A stretch of 41,125 nucleotides of DNA from Candidatus Bathyarchaeota archaeon (GCA_005882895.1 VBBD01000017.1:1-41125); one strand, 5' to 3'; positions 8,439 to 16,189 are shown, counted from the stretch's first letter. The notes: a model not told the origin generated them from the letters alone. Program-made: numbers and translations.

Positions 8439-9007
8439 GGCTTCTTGAGAGCCCGCTTGGTCCAGTCGAGTTGTCTTTCGAGATTAAGGGCGTATTCCTT
8501 CAGCATGAACTGGATTTCTTTGCGCGGGATCTTATCCCTCTTCGATTCGAGGATTCCGCGGAGAAACGCGAATTGTCCAGTTGTCATATGTGTGAACATT
8601 GTTGGAATGTTTTTCGGATCGACTAGTTCCATGAGTATAGATCTCATCGCCCCCCAATTTTGCCCAGTTTTCATAAAGATCTCGCTTGATCGCTGTAGGA
8701 GTGCGCGTCCTTCCGGGGTGATATTGTAGATGTGTTGTTGCTTTCCGGTCTTCTTGTGGGATTCTGTCCTAATGAAACCTCCATTTACGAGCTCTTTGAG
8801 AATTGGATAGATGGAACCGGCTCCGGGCCTCCAGACGCCCTCTGTTTTGCTCTCGATCTCCTGCAAGAGATCGTATCCGTGAGCTGGTTTCTCTGCTATC
8901 CGATGCAGAACATAGTGTCGTAGGAAACCTCTGGGAATTCCTTGTGGGCGTGCAAGAGCGCTGTGAATCGGTGGGCGTAGAATCAATATTTTCCTAGAAC
9001 CAGTCAT
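8435..9007 (-). CDS. PadR-family transcriptional regulator
   Basis: 190 residues with a PadR winged helix at about 27-100. Helix 1 LRHYVLHRIAEKPAHGYDLL, recognition region GAGSIYPILKELVNGGFI, and wing with HIYNITPEGRALL are typical. The C-terminal half is helical and probably mediates dimerisation (PadR subfamily 2 length). It is divergent from a DrrAB-like exporter, the classical arrangement of PadR repressors that control multidrug ABC transporters, and inverted repeats lie between the two promoters. Start is the ATG at 9007, about 35 nt downstream of a TATA-like element. Confidence 0.88.
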   Translation of the reverse strand: MTGSRKILILRPPIHSALARPQGIPRGFLRHYVLHRIAEKPAHGYDLLQEIESKTEGVWRPGAGSIYPILKELVNGGFIRTESHKKTGKQQHIYNITPEGRALLQRSSEIFMKTGQNWGAMRSILMELVDPKNIPTMFTHMTTGQFAFLRGILESKRDKIPRKEIQFMLKEYALNLERQLDWTKRALKKP

Positions 9008-9036
9008 ACACGCCGCGATAGTGTGGGATGCTTTTT

Positions 9037-9048
9037 GCTAATAAACCC
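9037..9048 (-). promoter_or_regulatory. TATA element of the padR-GNAT operon
   Basis: GGGTTTATTAGC on the minus strand lies about 35 nt before the padR ATG, consistent with a nearly leaderless transcript. Confidence 0.4.
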
Positions 9049-9076
9049 GCTTCATGAAAGCTGGGTGGAAGAACTC

Positions 9077-9086
9077 TTTATATAAA
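9077..9086 (+). promoter_or_regulatory. TATA box of the ABC exporter operon
   Basis: TTTATATAAA lies 48 nt before the TTG start at 9130. Transcription would begin near 9107, leaving a short leader with a GAGG ribosome-binding site at 9119-9122. Confidence 0.6.
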
Positions 9087-9089
9087 CCC

Positions 9090-9118
9090 ATATCGGATGC
9101 GATATATCTAATACGATA
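9090..9118. promoter_or_regulatory. Inverted repeats between padR and ABC promoters, likely operator
   Basis: ATATCG-GATG-CGATAT (9090-9105) is a perfect 6-bp inverted repeat. It is followed by TATC-N6-GATA (9105-9118), so three CGATA/TATCG half-sites lie directly downstream of the exporter TATA box, at or before the start of transcription. Binding by the divergent PadR protein is inferred from position and family habit. Confidence 0.5.
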
Positions 9119-9129
9119 GAGGCTTAGAG

Positions 9130-10137
9130 TTGCCCGCAGTTCAAGTCGAGAATCTGGTAAAGACGTACGGGGATGGTACGCAGGCTGTCAAGAGAATATC
9201 TTTCAATGTCGATGACGGCGAGTTCTTCGGATTTCTCGGACCAAACGGTGCCGGAAAGAGCACCACGATCAAGATCCTTACGACTCTTCTGCGGAAGACG
9301 TCGGGTGTAGCTAGCGTCGCTGGGCTTGACATCGAGCATGACGCTCAGAAAGTTCGCAAGCTGATCGGCGTTCAGATGCAGGACACGGTTATTGATGAGG
9401 ATCTGACTGGTCGAGAGAACCTGGAGCTTCAAGGGCACTTACAACAGATGCACGGAGGAGAGTTGAAGGAGCGGGTAAACGAGCTGCTGAAGGTTGTTGA
9501 CCTGGGGGATGCGGCGGACAAACGGTCAGCCTACTACTCGGGTGGAATGAAAAAGAGGCTGGACCTCGCCTCTACTCTTGTTCATAGACCGAAGATACTC
9601 TTTCTCGATGAGCCTACAACCGGTTTGGACCCGCAGTCGCGTGCGCAAGTATGGTCGTATCTTAAGGGGTTAAACCAGACTGGAATGACGATATTCATCA
9701 CAACACAGTATTTGGAAGAGGTGGACCGACTGTGTCGCCGACTTGCTATCTTGGACCATGGTGAGATTGTTGCACAAGGCTCGCCCGCGGAGCTGAAGTC
9801 GGAGATCGGTGCTGATCGTGTCACCTTGGCTTTCGAGAATGGCAATCCTGGAACCGGGTCGCTTAAGGACAAGGCCAAACAAGTCCTCGGCGGGTTAGGA
9901 GGAATCACGGAAATTGTCGATTCTGACGAAGGGATCGTGGTCTACGCGAAGAACGGTGGGTTTTTGGTCCCTGACATCGTACGGGCGTTTGACAACGCTG
10001 AGATCAAGCTTTCCTCGATCGGTGTGTCTAGTCCGACCCTTGACGACGTGTTTCTCAAACACACGGGAAGGAGAATCAGGCCAGAGGAGATTGACAAGTC
10101 AAGGGCGTCCGGTATGTTCGGCCGGAGAAGGAGGTAG
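9130..10137 (+). CDS. DrrA-type ABC exporter ATPase
   Basis: 335 residues. Walker A GPNGAGKST is at about 37-45, the Q-loop near GVQMQD, signature YSGGMKKR near 140, Walker B ILFLDEPTTGLDP near 158, and H-loop region in IFITTQYLEEVD. The C-terminal extension (about 235-335) is typical of the daunorubicin-resistance DrrA subfamily. It powers export by the permease encoded 9 nt downstream, probably of a drug, lipid or other hydrophobic compound. Start is TTG with a GAGG element upstream; no ATG fits the conserved N-terminus. It is probably repressed by the divergent PadR protein. Confidence 0.92.
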   Translation: MPAVQVENLVKTYGDGTQAVKRISFNVDDGEFFGFLGPNGAGKSTTIKILTTLLRKTSGVASVAGLDIEHDAQKVRKLIGVQMQDTVIDEDLTGRENLELQGHLQQMHGGELKERVNELLKVVDLGDAADKRSAYYSGGMKKRLDLASTLVHRPKILFLDEPTTGLDPQSRAQVWSYLKGLNQTGMTIFITTQYLEEVDRLCRRLAILDHGEIVAQGSPAELKSEIGADRVTLAFENGNPGTGSLKDKAKQVLGGLGGITEIVDSDEGIVVYAKNGGFLVPDIVRAFDNAEIKLSSIGVSSPTLDDVFLKHTGRRIRPEEIDKSRASGMFGRRRR

Positions 10138-10146
10138 ACCGACAAG

Positions 10147-10908
10147 ATGACTCTCGCCTCCGACTCTTACTACATGTTCCTGCGCTGGATGAAAAAACTC
10201 GTGCGAAACCCGATCCTGCTCTTCTTCTCGCTCTTTCAACCGATAATTTTCCTCGTCCTGTTCACACAACTGTTCAGCTCGTTCGGTCTACTCCTTGGCG
10301 GAATAAACTACACTATATTCGCCACCGCGGGCATTGTTCTTCAGAACGCCTTCTCAAGCGCGTTCCAATCTGGCACGGCCGTCGTGGATGATATCAAGTC
10401 CGGTTTCCTCACCAAGATGCTCGCCACGCCCGCCAGTCGCGCCTCTATTCTTCTAGGTAGGCTTCTGAGCGACGCGTTCCGGGTCTTTGCGCAATCTCTC
10501 ATCATACTGGTACTTGCCTATGGTCTGGGGGTTTTTCCTGTTACAGGCTTCATAGGATACGTCCTGATCCTGTTCACAGTGGCGTTCTTCGGCCTAGCCT
10601 GGTCAGGAATCTCACTGGCCCTAGGACTCAGGACCAAGAGCGCTGAAACGGTCTTCGGAATAGCCGGAACCTTGACCTTCCCCCTCCTATTCATGAGCAC
10701 AGCCCTAATGGACAAGAGACTGATGCCGGAATGGATGAAGAACGTGTCAGCGTACAACCCGATTAGCTTTGCAGTGAACGCGATTCGCGATCTGATAATA
10801 AACGGATACAACTGGAACTCGTTTCTCCTGTCTTTCGGAGTAATATCATTGATAGCAATTCTAACCATGGGCGCAACGATTTACGAGTTCAGAAAAGTCG
10901 TCAGCTAA
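10147..10908 (+). CDS. ABC-2 type exporter permease (DrrB-like)
   Basis: 253 residues with six membrane helices: about 22-42, 53-75, 105-135, 138-165, 170-190 and 228-248. The ABC-2 signature region around residues 130-190 is recognisable, and the FLTKMLATPASRASILLGR segment after the second helix is typical of the DrrB family. It directly follows the ATPase gene, with which it forms the transporter in the cell membrane. The substrate is unknown; the PadR context suggests a xenobiotic or antimicrobial compound. Confidence 0.9.
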   Translation: MTLASDSYYMFLRWMKKLVRNPILLFFSLFQPIIFLVLFTQLFSSFGLLLGGINYTIFATAGIVLQNAFSSAFQSGTAVVDDIKSGFLTKMLATPASRASILLGRLLSDAFRVFAQSLIILVLAYGLGVFPVTGFIGYVLILFTVAFFGLAWSGISLALGLRTKSAETVFGIAGTLTFPLLFMSTALMDKRLMPEWMKNVSAYNPISFAVNAIRDLIINGYNWNSFLLSFGVISLIAILTMGATIYEFRKVVS

Positions 10909-10949
10909 TAGAATCCCGCGTCCACGGGTTAGTTTCGCAAAGGCTCCAT

Positions 10950-11429
10950 CTAGACACTAAAGTCCGCTATGATGGGGTCCAAGAATTCGAGTATGTCCCG
11001 GGTTTCTAGTTCCACAAGCTTGTCTGGATCCCCTCCACCGGCGATGCTCTTCGTTTTTCGCTGGACTGTTGGGTCGAGTAGGATTCGGGTGATCTTGTTG
11101 AACGGTGGTACTCCGCCGACCGGATAGCCAGATTGTTCCAGAACCTCGTCAGGCTGTGCGAGGCGTACGTCTTTGACTTTGAGTAGTATTTTGATTTTCT
11201 TGTAGCTGATCCTGTTTTTCGCTGGGAGTATTGCTAGGATGGGTTTCTTGTCTGAGCCTATGAGGACGATGGATTTGATGATCCTGTCTGCAGATACTTT
11301 TCTCGCGGCTTCCTCAACGGTTCTGACTGGTTCGTCGAATTCTATGAAGCGATGCCAGATTCCTTTTGAAACTAGAGTGGTTCGGAGAGACTCTGAATAG
11401 CCCTGTTTAGCCTCGCTCAATTTCTGCAT
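10950..11429 (-). CDS. YbaK/EbsC-family aminoacyl-tRNA deacylase-like protein
   Basis: 159 residues of the YbaK/ProX fold, which removes wrongly attached amino acids from tRNA. Seen are the strand-lysine region (IIKSIVLIG, about 50-58), the LPAKNRISYKKI segment, and the diagnostic GYPVGGVPPFN loop near residues 104-114, which shapes the substrate pocket. The charged C-terminus is extended. Its ATG follows the stop of the P-loop gene by one nucleotide, so the two are cotranscribed. Which aminoacyl-tRNA it edits cannot be told. Confidence 0.85.
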   Translation of the reverse strand: MQKLSEAKQGYSESLRTTLVSKGIWHRFIEFDEPVRTVEEAARKVSADRIIKSIVLIGSDKKPILAILPAKNRISYKKIKILLKVKDVRLAQPDEVLEQSGYPVGGVPPFNKITRILLDPTVQRKTKSIAGGGDPDKLVELETRDILEFLDPIIADFSV

Positions 11430-11430
11430 C

Positions 11431-12021
11431 TCACTTTTGTTCGAGCGTCGACAGAAACCTTGTAGCGTCCCTCGGCGATCTCAGCCTTACGACCGTGAGA
11501 TGCGAATTCTCTGGTCTACTTAGAAGAACGGGGTATTGCCTCCTCCGTCTTCGATAGGTTCGGATGGCCCACAAGAACACGGAATCTCGAGTGAACAATC
11601 CTCGAATGTGCTCTTGGTTGCCGTTCCATAATTTCTCGTGGGTGAAGACCCTTCTCATCGTCCGCCTGACTAATCTGCCCATGATGGTCCTGAAGGGATA
11701 GTCCAGCCAGACGACCATGTCCGCTCGGCTCCAGACGATGTCCCGGACCTGATGATAGTTTCCATCAACGACCCAGGAGTCGCTTTGCAACGATTGTTTG
11801 ACACGTTCTCGGAAGAGATCGTTAGGCACCTCCACCCAATGGGGTTCCCAGTGGAGAGAATCTAGCTCGACGTGTGGAGCATTGAGCAGGTGGGATGTTT
11901 TGCGTGCGAACGTGGTCTTGCCTGATCCAATTGTTCCAACGACGGAGATTCGTTGGTAGGAGAGTCGAGGGCTTCTAGGAATCTGCTTAAATCCACTGGA
12001 ACCCGAGTCGAATGTGAGCAC
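11431..12021 (-). CDS. P-loop kinase-like protein (adenylate kinase/FlaR-related)
   Basis: 196 residues with Walker A GTIGSGKTTFA at about 30-40. A substrate-side segment follows (HVELDSLHWEPHW), then WVVDGNYHQVRD and a Walker B-like MVVWLDYPF, as in the small 'topology modulation'/FlaR-related nucleotide kinases. A positively charged lid region follows (RRTMRRVFTHEKLW). The GTG start gives 28 residues before the P-loop core, longer than usual for the family. Part of this extension is encoded by a 20-bp sequence repeated at 13284. It may phosphorylate a nucleotide or other small substrate; the substrate is unknown. Confidence 0.75.
   Translation of the reverse strand: MLTFDSGSSGFKQIPRSPRLSYQRISVVGTIGSGKTTFARKTSHLLNAPHVELDSLHWEPHWVEVPNDLFRERVKQSLQSDSWVVDGNYHQVRDIVWSRADMVVWLDYPFRTIMGRLVRRTMRRVFTHEKLWNGNQEHIRGLFTRDSVFLWAIRTYRRRRRQYPVLLSRPENSHLTVVRLRSPRDATRFLSTLEQK
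11975..11994 (-). repeat. 20-bp direct repeat, copy 1
   Basis: The 20 nt here (plus strand begins CTAGGAATCTG and ends TTAAATCC) are identical to 13284-13303, in the same orientation. This copy encodes part of the N-terminal extension of the P-loop protein. Confidence 0.8.
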
Positions 12022-12052
12022 CTTTCATTTCCATGGAGGAGAGGGATAGAAC

Positions 12053-12403
12053 GTGTCTTCAATCGAGGATCCTCTGCTAAAAGAGGTATTGGCCGCTTTC
12101 AAGGAGGACGCAGCCCGCATGGCGGATGATCTCCTGAGGACGATTACGACTCAGGCCTTGATAGCCGCTTTTGCGCTCTTGCTGGCCATCTCATCGCTTC
12201 TCAGGCTGCTCTTCTTCGTGTATTTTGCTCAGCCAGGGGGATTCGGGTTCCCGATGCGTCCAGCACTGGACACGTCGGCGGTAGTGGAGACAGCATTGAC
12301 AGTTGTCTTGTTCCTGCTTTCTGTAATCTCCATCTACAGCCTATTAGGCCTACGAAGACGATATTCCAGACTACTGGCCATGGCTGAGAAACTCGGCCGA
12401 TGA
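12053..12403 (+). CDS. Small membrane protein with two helices
   Basis: 116 residues, GTG start. An amphipathic acidic N-terminus (1-30) precedes a long hydrophobic helix (about 33-58) and a second one (about 78-100), ending with a basic RRRYSRLL tail. No family recognised. It is followed after 3 nt by another small gene and is divergent from the P-loop gene. It lies inside the segment bounded by the 20-bp direct repeats. Confidence 0.6.
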   Translation: MSSIEDPLLKEVLAAFKEDAARMADDLLRTITTQALIAAFALLLAISSLLRLLFFVYFAQPGGFGFPMRPALDTSAVVETALTVVLFLLSVISIYSLLGLRRRYSRLLAMAEKLGR

Positions 12404-12406
12404 AAA

Positions 12407-12718
12407 GTGCCCCTCTCACCGGAAACAAGGAAAGAGGCAGAGAAGAGACTGACAGTGATGAAAATGATAGAGGTATTTGCGGACAAATGTCCAAAGAGCA
12501 CACTGCTCAACGGACCTTTCGGCGGAGACGACAAGGCGTTTGATCGGCTACTTGGACCCAGCGGCATTCTCACCAGGACATCATTGATCCTAGCCAGCAC
12601 TGATGGTAGAGTTACTCACTACTCAAGAACAGACGCGGGTAAGGTCTACCAGCAGGTCCTCGACATGCAATTGAACTTCCTAGATCCCTACACAGGCGGA
12701 GAGGTCTGGAAGAAGTGA
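12407..12718 (+). CDS. Hypothetical soluble protein
   Basis: 103 residues, GTG start 3 nt after the preceding stop. It is hydrophilic with a helical N-terminus (RKEAEKRLTVMKMIEVFADKC), then a Gly/Asp-rich turn and DGRVTHYSRTDAGKVYQQVL. I recognise no domain. Tight spacing suggests it works with the membrane protein upstream. Confidence 0.55.
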   Translation: MPLSPETRKEAEKRLTVMKMIEVFADKCPKSTLLNGPFGGDDKAFDRLLGPSGILTRTSLILASTDGRVTHYSRTDAGKVYQQVLDMQLNFLDPYTGGEVWKK

Positions 12719-12928
12719 TCAGGCTGAACTCACCGGAAAAACAAGCCAGGGCGTACAGCAGGTCGAAACTCATAAACTGAGTCTCCACCCTTGAGTAAGG
12801 ATATTGCTCCTCGGAGCTCTGACGGGATACGCTGCCACAATACTGATCCTGCTGGCATAGGTCTAGATCCCTCCTTCCGACCCCCTTTCATCTCGCCGGT
12901 CTTTGCCCTAATGTCCGTCCGCAGAGTG

Positions 12929-12953
12929 CCCCATTGCAATGCTGCAATAGGGG
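12929..12953 (+). other. Hairpin overlapping a Shine-Dalgarno sequence
   Basis: CCCC-ATTGCA pairs with TGCAAT-A-GGGG around an ATGC loop (ten pairs, one bulge). The 3' arm overlaps the GGGGAGG ribosome-binding sequence of a 31-codon reading frame at 12964. It could mask that site, or be a 3' hairpin of the upstream genes. Confidence 0.35.
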
Positions 12954-12963
12954 AGGAAAGAAA

Positions 12964-13059
12964 ATGGGGAGTTTGAAGGAAGACATCGACCTGCCAATTA
13001 AGCAGCTGTCAAAGCTAGGGAAGCTAGGGTGCAATTGTGCGCACTACTTGCTGCACTAG
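12964..13059 (+). CDS. Possible 31-aa microprotein
   Basis: A strong GGGAGG ribosome-binding site 7 nt before the ATG is the main support. The peptide reads MGSLKEDIDLPIKQLSKLG and ends CNCAHYLLH. It overlaps the 3' end of the minus-strand frame at 12998-13279, so at most one of the two may be real there. No homology is recognised. Confidence 0.25.
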   Translation: MGSLKEDIDLPIKQLSKLGKLGCNCAHYLLH

Positions 13060-13279
13060 TTGTGCTTGTACTCTGTTGGGTAGTGGTGGACGAAGCGGCA
13101 CCTGCTACAAAAGCTGTACTGATTGCGTAGGCAGTGGCACCGGCACCAACGCCGACTAGAAGCACCAAGAGTATTACTGACCGCAAAGACGACCCCCGTC
13201 GAGCCCCCGCTTGATTTTCACTCTCCAATATTTTTTTCACCTCTACCGTAAGTCCCGTCGCCCCCCAGATCAAGATCAT
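12998..13279 (-). CDS. Small membrane-anchored protein with Ser/Thr-rich tail
   Basis: A 93-codon frame from ATG 13279. Likelier starts are the GTG at 13240 or TTG at 13228, which lie behind AGAGGTG-like sequences. After a basic ARRG stretch comes one hydrophobic helix (RSVILLVLLVGVGAGATAYAIS), then a Ser/Thr/Gln-rich outer segment ending in HNCTLASLALTAA. The RRG-plus-helix arrangement is reminiscent of archaeal pilin-like proteins but lacks a convincing processing site. Moderately likely to be real; the function is unknown. Confidence 0.42.
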   Translation of the reverse strand: MILIWGATGLTVEVKKILESENQAGARRGSSLRSVILLVLLVGVGAGATAYAISTAFVAGAASSTTTQQSTSTTSAASSAHNCTLASLALTAA

Positions 13280-13283
13280 TCTC

Positions 13284-13303
13284 CTAGGAATCTGCTTAAA
13301 TCC
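13284..13303 (-). repeat. 20-bp direct repeat, copy 2
   Basis: Identical to 11975-11994 and in the same orientation. Here it lies just upstream of the minus-strand frame starting at 13279. On the minus strand it contains a TATA-like TTTAAG. Confidence 0.8.
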
Positions 13304-13402
13304 GGAAAACTCCTCTTTCGAAGAAATCGTGCTACAGTACCGGGAGGAAAACGGGAACTAGTCATGCCTTGACTTGTGCGAGTTAGCTGACGTGTTCCGG
13401 GA

Positions 13403-13582
13403 CTATGTCAGGGAGGCTCGCCACGTTGAACCGCAGAGGTTGCAGTTGTGGAAACCATCGACCGTATAGCATCGGGCTATTTGCCCGCACACGGGGCAAC
13501 AGTGAATCGGATCGTATGCAAGATCTCCGACTTGCCCCAATGATCCCAGTTCCATCGAATCCTTCTCTTCTGCGGTTTGCAT
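13403..13582 (-). CDS. 59-aa zinc-ribbon protein
   Basis: A short minus-strand gene, 59 codons from ATG 13582, with an excellent ribosome-binding site (TAGGAGG, 8 nt upstream). Two zinc knuckles, CCPVCGQ (residues 28-34) and CNLCGS (47-52), are separated by 14 residues. They form a typical treble-clef/ribbon pair with HNCNLCGSTWRAS at the end. The N-terminus is acidic (TAEEKDSMELG). Its ribosome-binding site overlaps the stop of the upstream 78-codon frame, suggesting a two-gene operon. Binding of nucleic acid or a protein partner is only an inference. Confidence 0.68.
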   Translation of the reverse strand: MQTAEEKDSMELGSLGQVGDLAYDPIHCCPVCGQIARCYTVDGFHNCNLCGSTWRASLT

Positions 13583-13594
13583 TCTGATAGCCTC

Positions 13595-13831
13595 CTACCT
13601 AACCTGGTTCTTCACGCTATACAGGTACACCTGGTTCCATCTGCGCTCGATCTCTGCAAGCACTCTCGCATCCGCTGTGCTTCTGATCCAGGGGATTGTC
13701 GGGAGGATCCTTGAAGACTTTACAATGTTGTTGCAGCGTACTTCCATCGCTCCCCTTGTGGGGGATCTGAACGCTTGGATAAGACTACGAATGCTATGCG
13801 TGATTCTCGTCCAATCTTCTCGAACTGCCAT
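13595..13831 (-). CDS. Hypothetical protein upstream of the zinc ribbon
   Basis: 78 codons from ATG 13831 (a GTG at 13843 is possible, but then part of the AGGTG ribosome-binding site would be the start). Basic and mostly helical, with no known motif. Its TAG overlaps the ribosome-binding site of the 59-aa zinc-ribbon gene, which supports translation of this frame. The HTH_10 gene runs the other way from 13900. Confidence 0.42.
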   Translation of the reverse strand: MAVREDWTRITHSIRSLIQAFRSPTRGAMEVRCNNIVKSSRILPTIPWIRSTADARVLAEIERRWNQVYLYSVKNQVR

Positions 13832-13899
13832 TTTTCTTTTCACCTAACGATGACGACGTGCTTCTGCCGGATTATCTTTGAGCCGTCCTGCGCTGGTAG

Positions 13900-14811
13900 T
13901 TGTTTCACCGTCGTCCGACTGGTATTAGTTGCTGGCGCACGCCGGCACTTCTGTTATATGGCCGGGATGGAAAATGGGGTTTTGTTCAGAACTTGTTTGA
14001 GCTGTTCTTTCGATTTCAGCCGACGGCAGGGCACGGGGATCACTACAACCTGTTGACTACGAAATTTCCGGATGCAAGATTCTCTTTGTGGTGTAATGGA
14101 AACACGGACGTTCTTGAGATAGAAGCCGCTGGGTTTGGCTCGCTCGAGGAACTGCAGAACGAGATAACCACGAGTACGAAGGCGCATCTTGATGGGAAGA
14201 TTATTTCAAAGACATACCTTCAGGATAAGTTCCAGCTGGTGGCTCGAACATGTTGTTGCGGCTCAGACCACAAGGGGACCCCTATCAGTCCGATAATTCA
14301 GCGACACAATTTCATGCGCATACCTCCTCTGGTCTTGGCTGGAGGATGGGAATACCACCGTCTGGTTGGTTATGATGACAACGATCTGAAGGGGTTGCTT
14401 AGAGGCTTGGACAAGATTGGCGCGACGGAGGTCTTGCACAAGAAGTCTGTCTCGGAAGGAATGACAGACGACGCGTTTCTGTTGTCGCTAAGCAGCTTGT
14501 TCGGCCAGCTGACTGAGAAACAGTTGAAAGCGATGCTATCGGCGGTAGAGGGCGGATATTACGAGATTCCGAAACGAATAACTGCGGATGACCTGGCTCG
14601 GAAGCAAGGGCAGCCCAGGAGTACATTGGAGGAGCATATTCGGAAGGCTGAGAGTAAGATTGTGTTGGCTATGGCACCCTATATGATGATGTATGCAAGG
14701 GTTCCCGAGAATCCTCTCATGAACAAGACTAAAGCGGCAGGGGCAACTGTCGGCGCGAGAATCATGAAACAGGTAGCTATGCAACTAGCTGCGAAGAGCA
14801 GGAACGCATAG
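13900..14811 (+). CDS. HTH_10 (Bat-type) transcriptional regulator
   Basis: Up to 303 residues. The C-terminal 70 (about 220-290) match the archaeal HTH_10 domain: LTEKQLKAMLSAVEGGYYEIPKR, then ITADDLARKQGQPRSTLEEHIRKAESKI, as in bacterio-opsin activator-like regulators. The N-terminal 200 residues form an alpha/beta sensor domain with a CCCG cysteine cluster near residue 117 that could bind metal or sense redox. The frame opens at TTG 13900 just after a TAG. The true start may be an internal TTG near 14008, because residues 1-30 look unlike the family. The target genes are unknown. Confidence 0.82.
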   Translation: MFHRRPTGISCWRTPALLLYGRDGKWGFVQNLFELFFRFQPTAGHGDHYNLLTTKFPDARFSLWCNGNTDVLEIEAAGFGSLEELQNEITTSTKAHLDGKIISKTYLQDKFQLVARTCCCGSDHKGTPISPIIQRHNFMRIPPLVLAGGWEYHRLVGYDDNDLKGLLRGLDKIGATEVLHKKSVSEGMTDDAFLLSLSSLFGQLTEKQLKAMLSAVEGGYYEIPKRITADDLARKQGQPRSTLEEHIRKAESKIVLAMAPYMMMYARVPENPLMNKTKAAGATVGARIMKQVAMQLAAKSRNA

Positions 14812-15046
14812 CACCATTGTACCGCGGGCCATGTTGGGGTGCACGCAAGATTCGCGGTCTTGAACCTACTCGGTAACTTTCATCGGATCTCTTCAGTTGG
14901 AATTACGACGGGATCTCCCGCTTAGTCAGCCGTTGGGTAGTCGCTGTATGTCTGGTACATCTTCGTATTCTCCCCGAGGGATACGGTAGAACGATACGTG
15001 GTCTTAATGAGAAGTCGCTGACCGTTCGTTCGGAATTCATGCCTGT

Positions 15047-16189
15047 CTAGAGGCCTTTGAATCCCCTTTGAAGATCCTCAAGTAGATCTTCAACGTCTTC
15101 TATTCCCACGCTCATACGTATGAGCGTGTCCTTGATTCCCTGCTCCATTCTTCTCTGACGCGGAATGCTGGCATGGGTCATGCTAGCTGGATGTTCGACG
15201 AGAGATTCGACTCCTCCTAGACTTTCTGCCAAAGTGAAGACTCGAAGTTTGGTCAAGAGTTTTTCGCAGTCTCCGAATCCCCCTTTGAGTTCGAAGCTCA
15301 GCATTCCACCGTAGGCCCGCATCTGGCGCTTGACGACGTCTCGTTGTGGATGATCTGGGAGGCCGGGATAGTAGACCTGCTCCACCTTGGGCTCCTTCTG
15401 GAGAAACTCGCTGATCTGTTTTGCGTTGGAATTGTGACGATCCATCCGCACAGCCAGTGTCTTGATTCCTCGCAACACAAGCCAACAGTCTAAGGGTCCG
15501 GGAACAGCCCCGACGGCGTTTTGGAGAAACTTGAGACGTTTGCCGACATTAACGTCGGTTGTGATCGCGGCGCCCCCAATTAGATCGCTGTGGCCTCCAA
15601 GGTATTTCGTTGTGCTATGGACGGAGATATCGGCGCCAAGCTTCAATGGGTTCTGGAGATAGGGGCTTGCAAAAGTATTGTCGACGACTAGCATTGCGTG
15701 GTTCTTCGTTGCGATCTTCGATATGGCTCGAATGTCAACGACTCTCATCAACGGGTTGGTGGGTGTCTCGATCCAGATCATTCTAGTGTTCTTTCGAACT
15801 GCCTTCTCTACCTTGTCAGGTGACCTCGGGTCTACATAGGTGAATTGTAGGCCGTAGTTTCGGAGAACTTGGTCGAATAACCGGTAGGTTCCACCGTAGA
15901 TGTCGTCCCCGGCGATTACATGGTCTCCTTTTCGCAGGAGCATCAGGACGGTGGTCGTTGCGGCGAGACCTGAGCTAAAGGCGAGGCCAACTTTCCCGTC
16001 TTCGAGGGCTGCTAAACTCTCTTCGAGAGCGTTACGTGTGGGATTCGCGGTTCGTGAATATACGTACTTGCCCTCGCGGCCAGGTCTGAGTTGCATGTAG
16101 GTTGAGGTGAGATAGACGGGAACCGTGACCGAGCCTGTGGCAGGATCCGGGTCTTGTCCTGCATGGATGGCTTTGGTTGAAAACCTCAT
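15047..16189 (-). CDS. Cystathionine gamma-synthase/gamma-lyase family PLP enzyme
   Basis: 380 residues of the Cys/Met-metabolism PLP family. The cofactor lysine is K195 in SVHSTTKYLGGHSD. Phosphate-binding YSRTANPTR (about 44-52) and SSGLAATTTVL (72-82), and the family segment LGGVESLVEHPASMTHA near residue 325, are present. Family members either join cysteine to an activated homoserine or split cystathionine. With the cystathionine beta-synthase gene at 23 kb, a gamma-lyase step (methionine to cysteine transsulfuration) is the more likely job, but the sequence alone does not decide. ATG start, directly behind a TATA box. Confidence 0.9.
   Translation of the reverse strand: MRFSTKAIHAGQDPDPATGSVTVPVYLTSTYMQLRPGREGKYVYSRTANPTRNALEESLAALEDGKVGLAFSSGLAATTTVLMLLRKGDHVIAGDDIYGGTYRLFDQVLRNYGLQFTYVDPRSPDKVEKAVRKNTRMIWIETPTNPLMRVVDIRAISKIATKNHAMLVVDNTFASPYLQNPLKLGADISVHSTTKYLGGHSDLIGGAAITTDVNVGKRLKFLQNAVGAVPGPLDCWLVLRGIKTLAVRMDRHNSNAKQISEFLQKEPKVEQVYYPGLPDHPQRDVVKRQMRAYGGMLSFELKGGFGDCEKLLTKLRVFTLAESLGGVESLVEHPASMTHASIPRQRRMEQGIKDTLIRMSVGIEDVEDLLEDLQRGFKGL

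Noticed and set aside
12730-12976. Minus-strand 69-codon and plus-strand 61-codon frames
   Set aside because: Neither has a motif, plausible ribosome-binding site or protein-like composition.
13405-13587. 60-codon plus-strand frame
   Set aside because: It is the shadow of the 59-aa zinc-ribbon gene on the other strand, which has zinc knuckles and a strong ribosome-binding site.
14812-15046. Possible tRNA or small RNA in the gap between the HTH_10 gene and the PLP enzyme gene
   Set aside because: No cloverleaf, box C/D motif or stable hairpin could be found by eye; nothing else is seen in this stretch.
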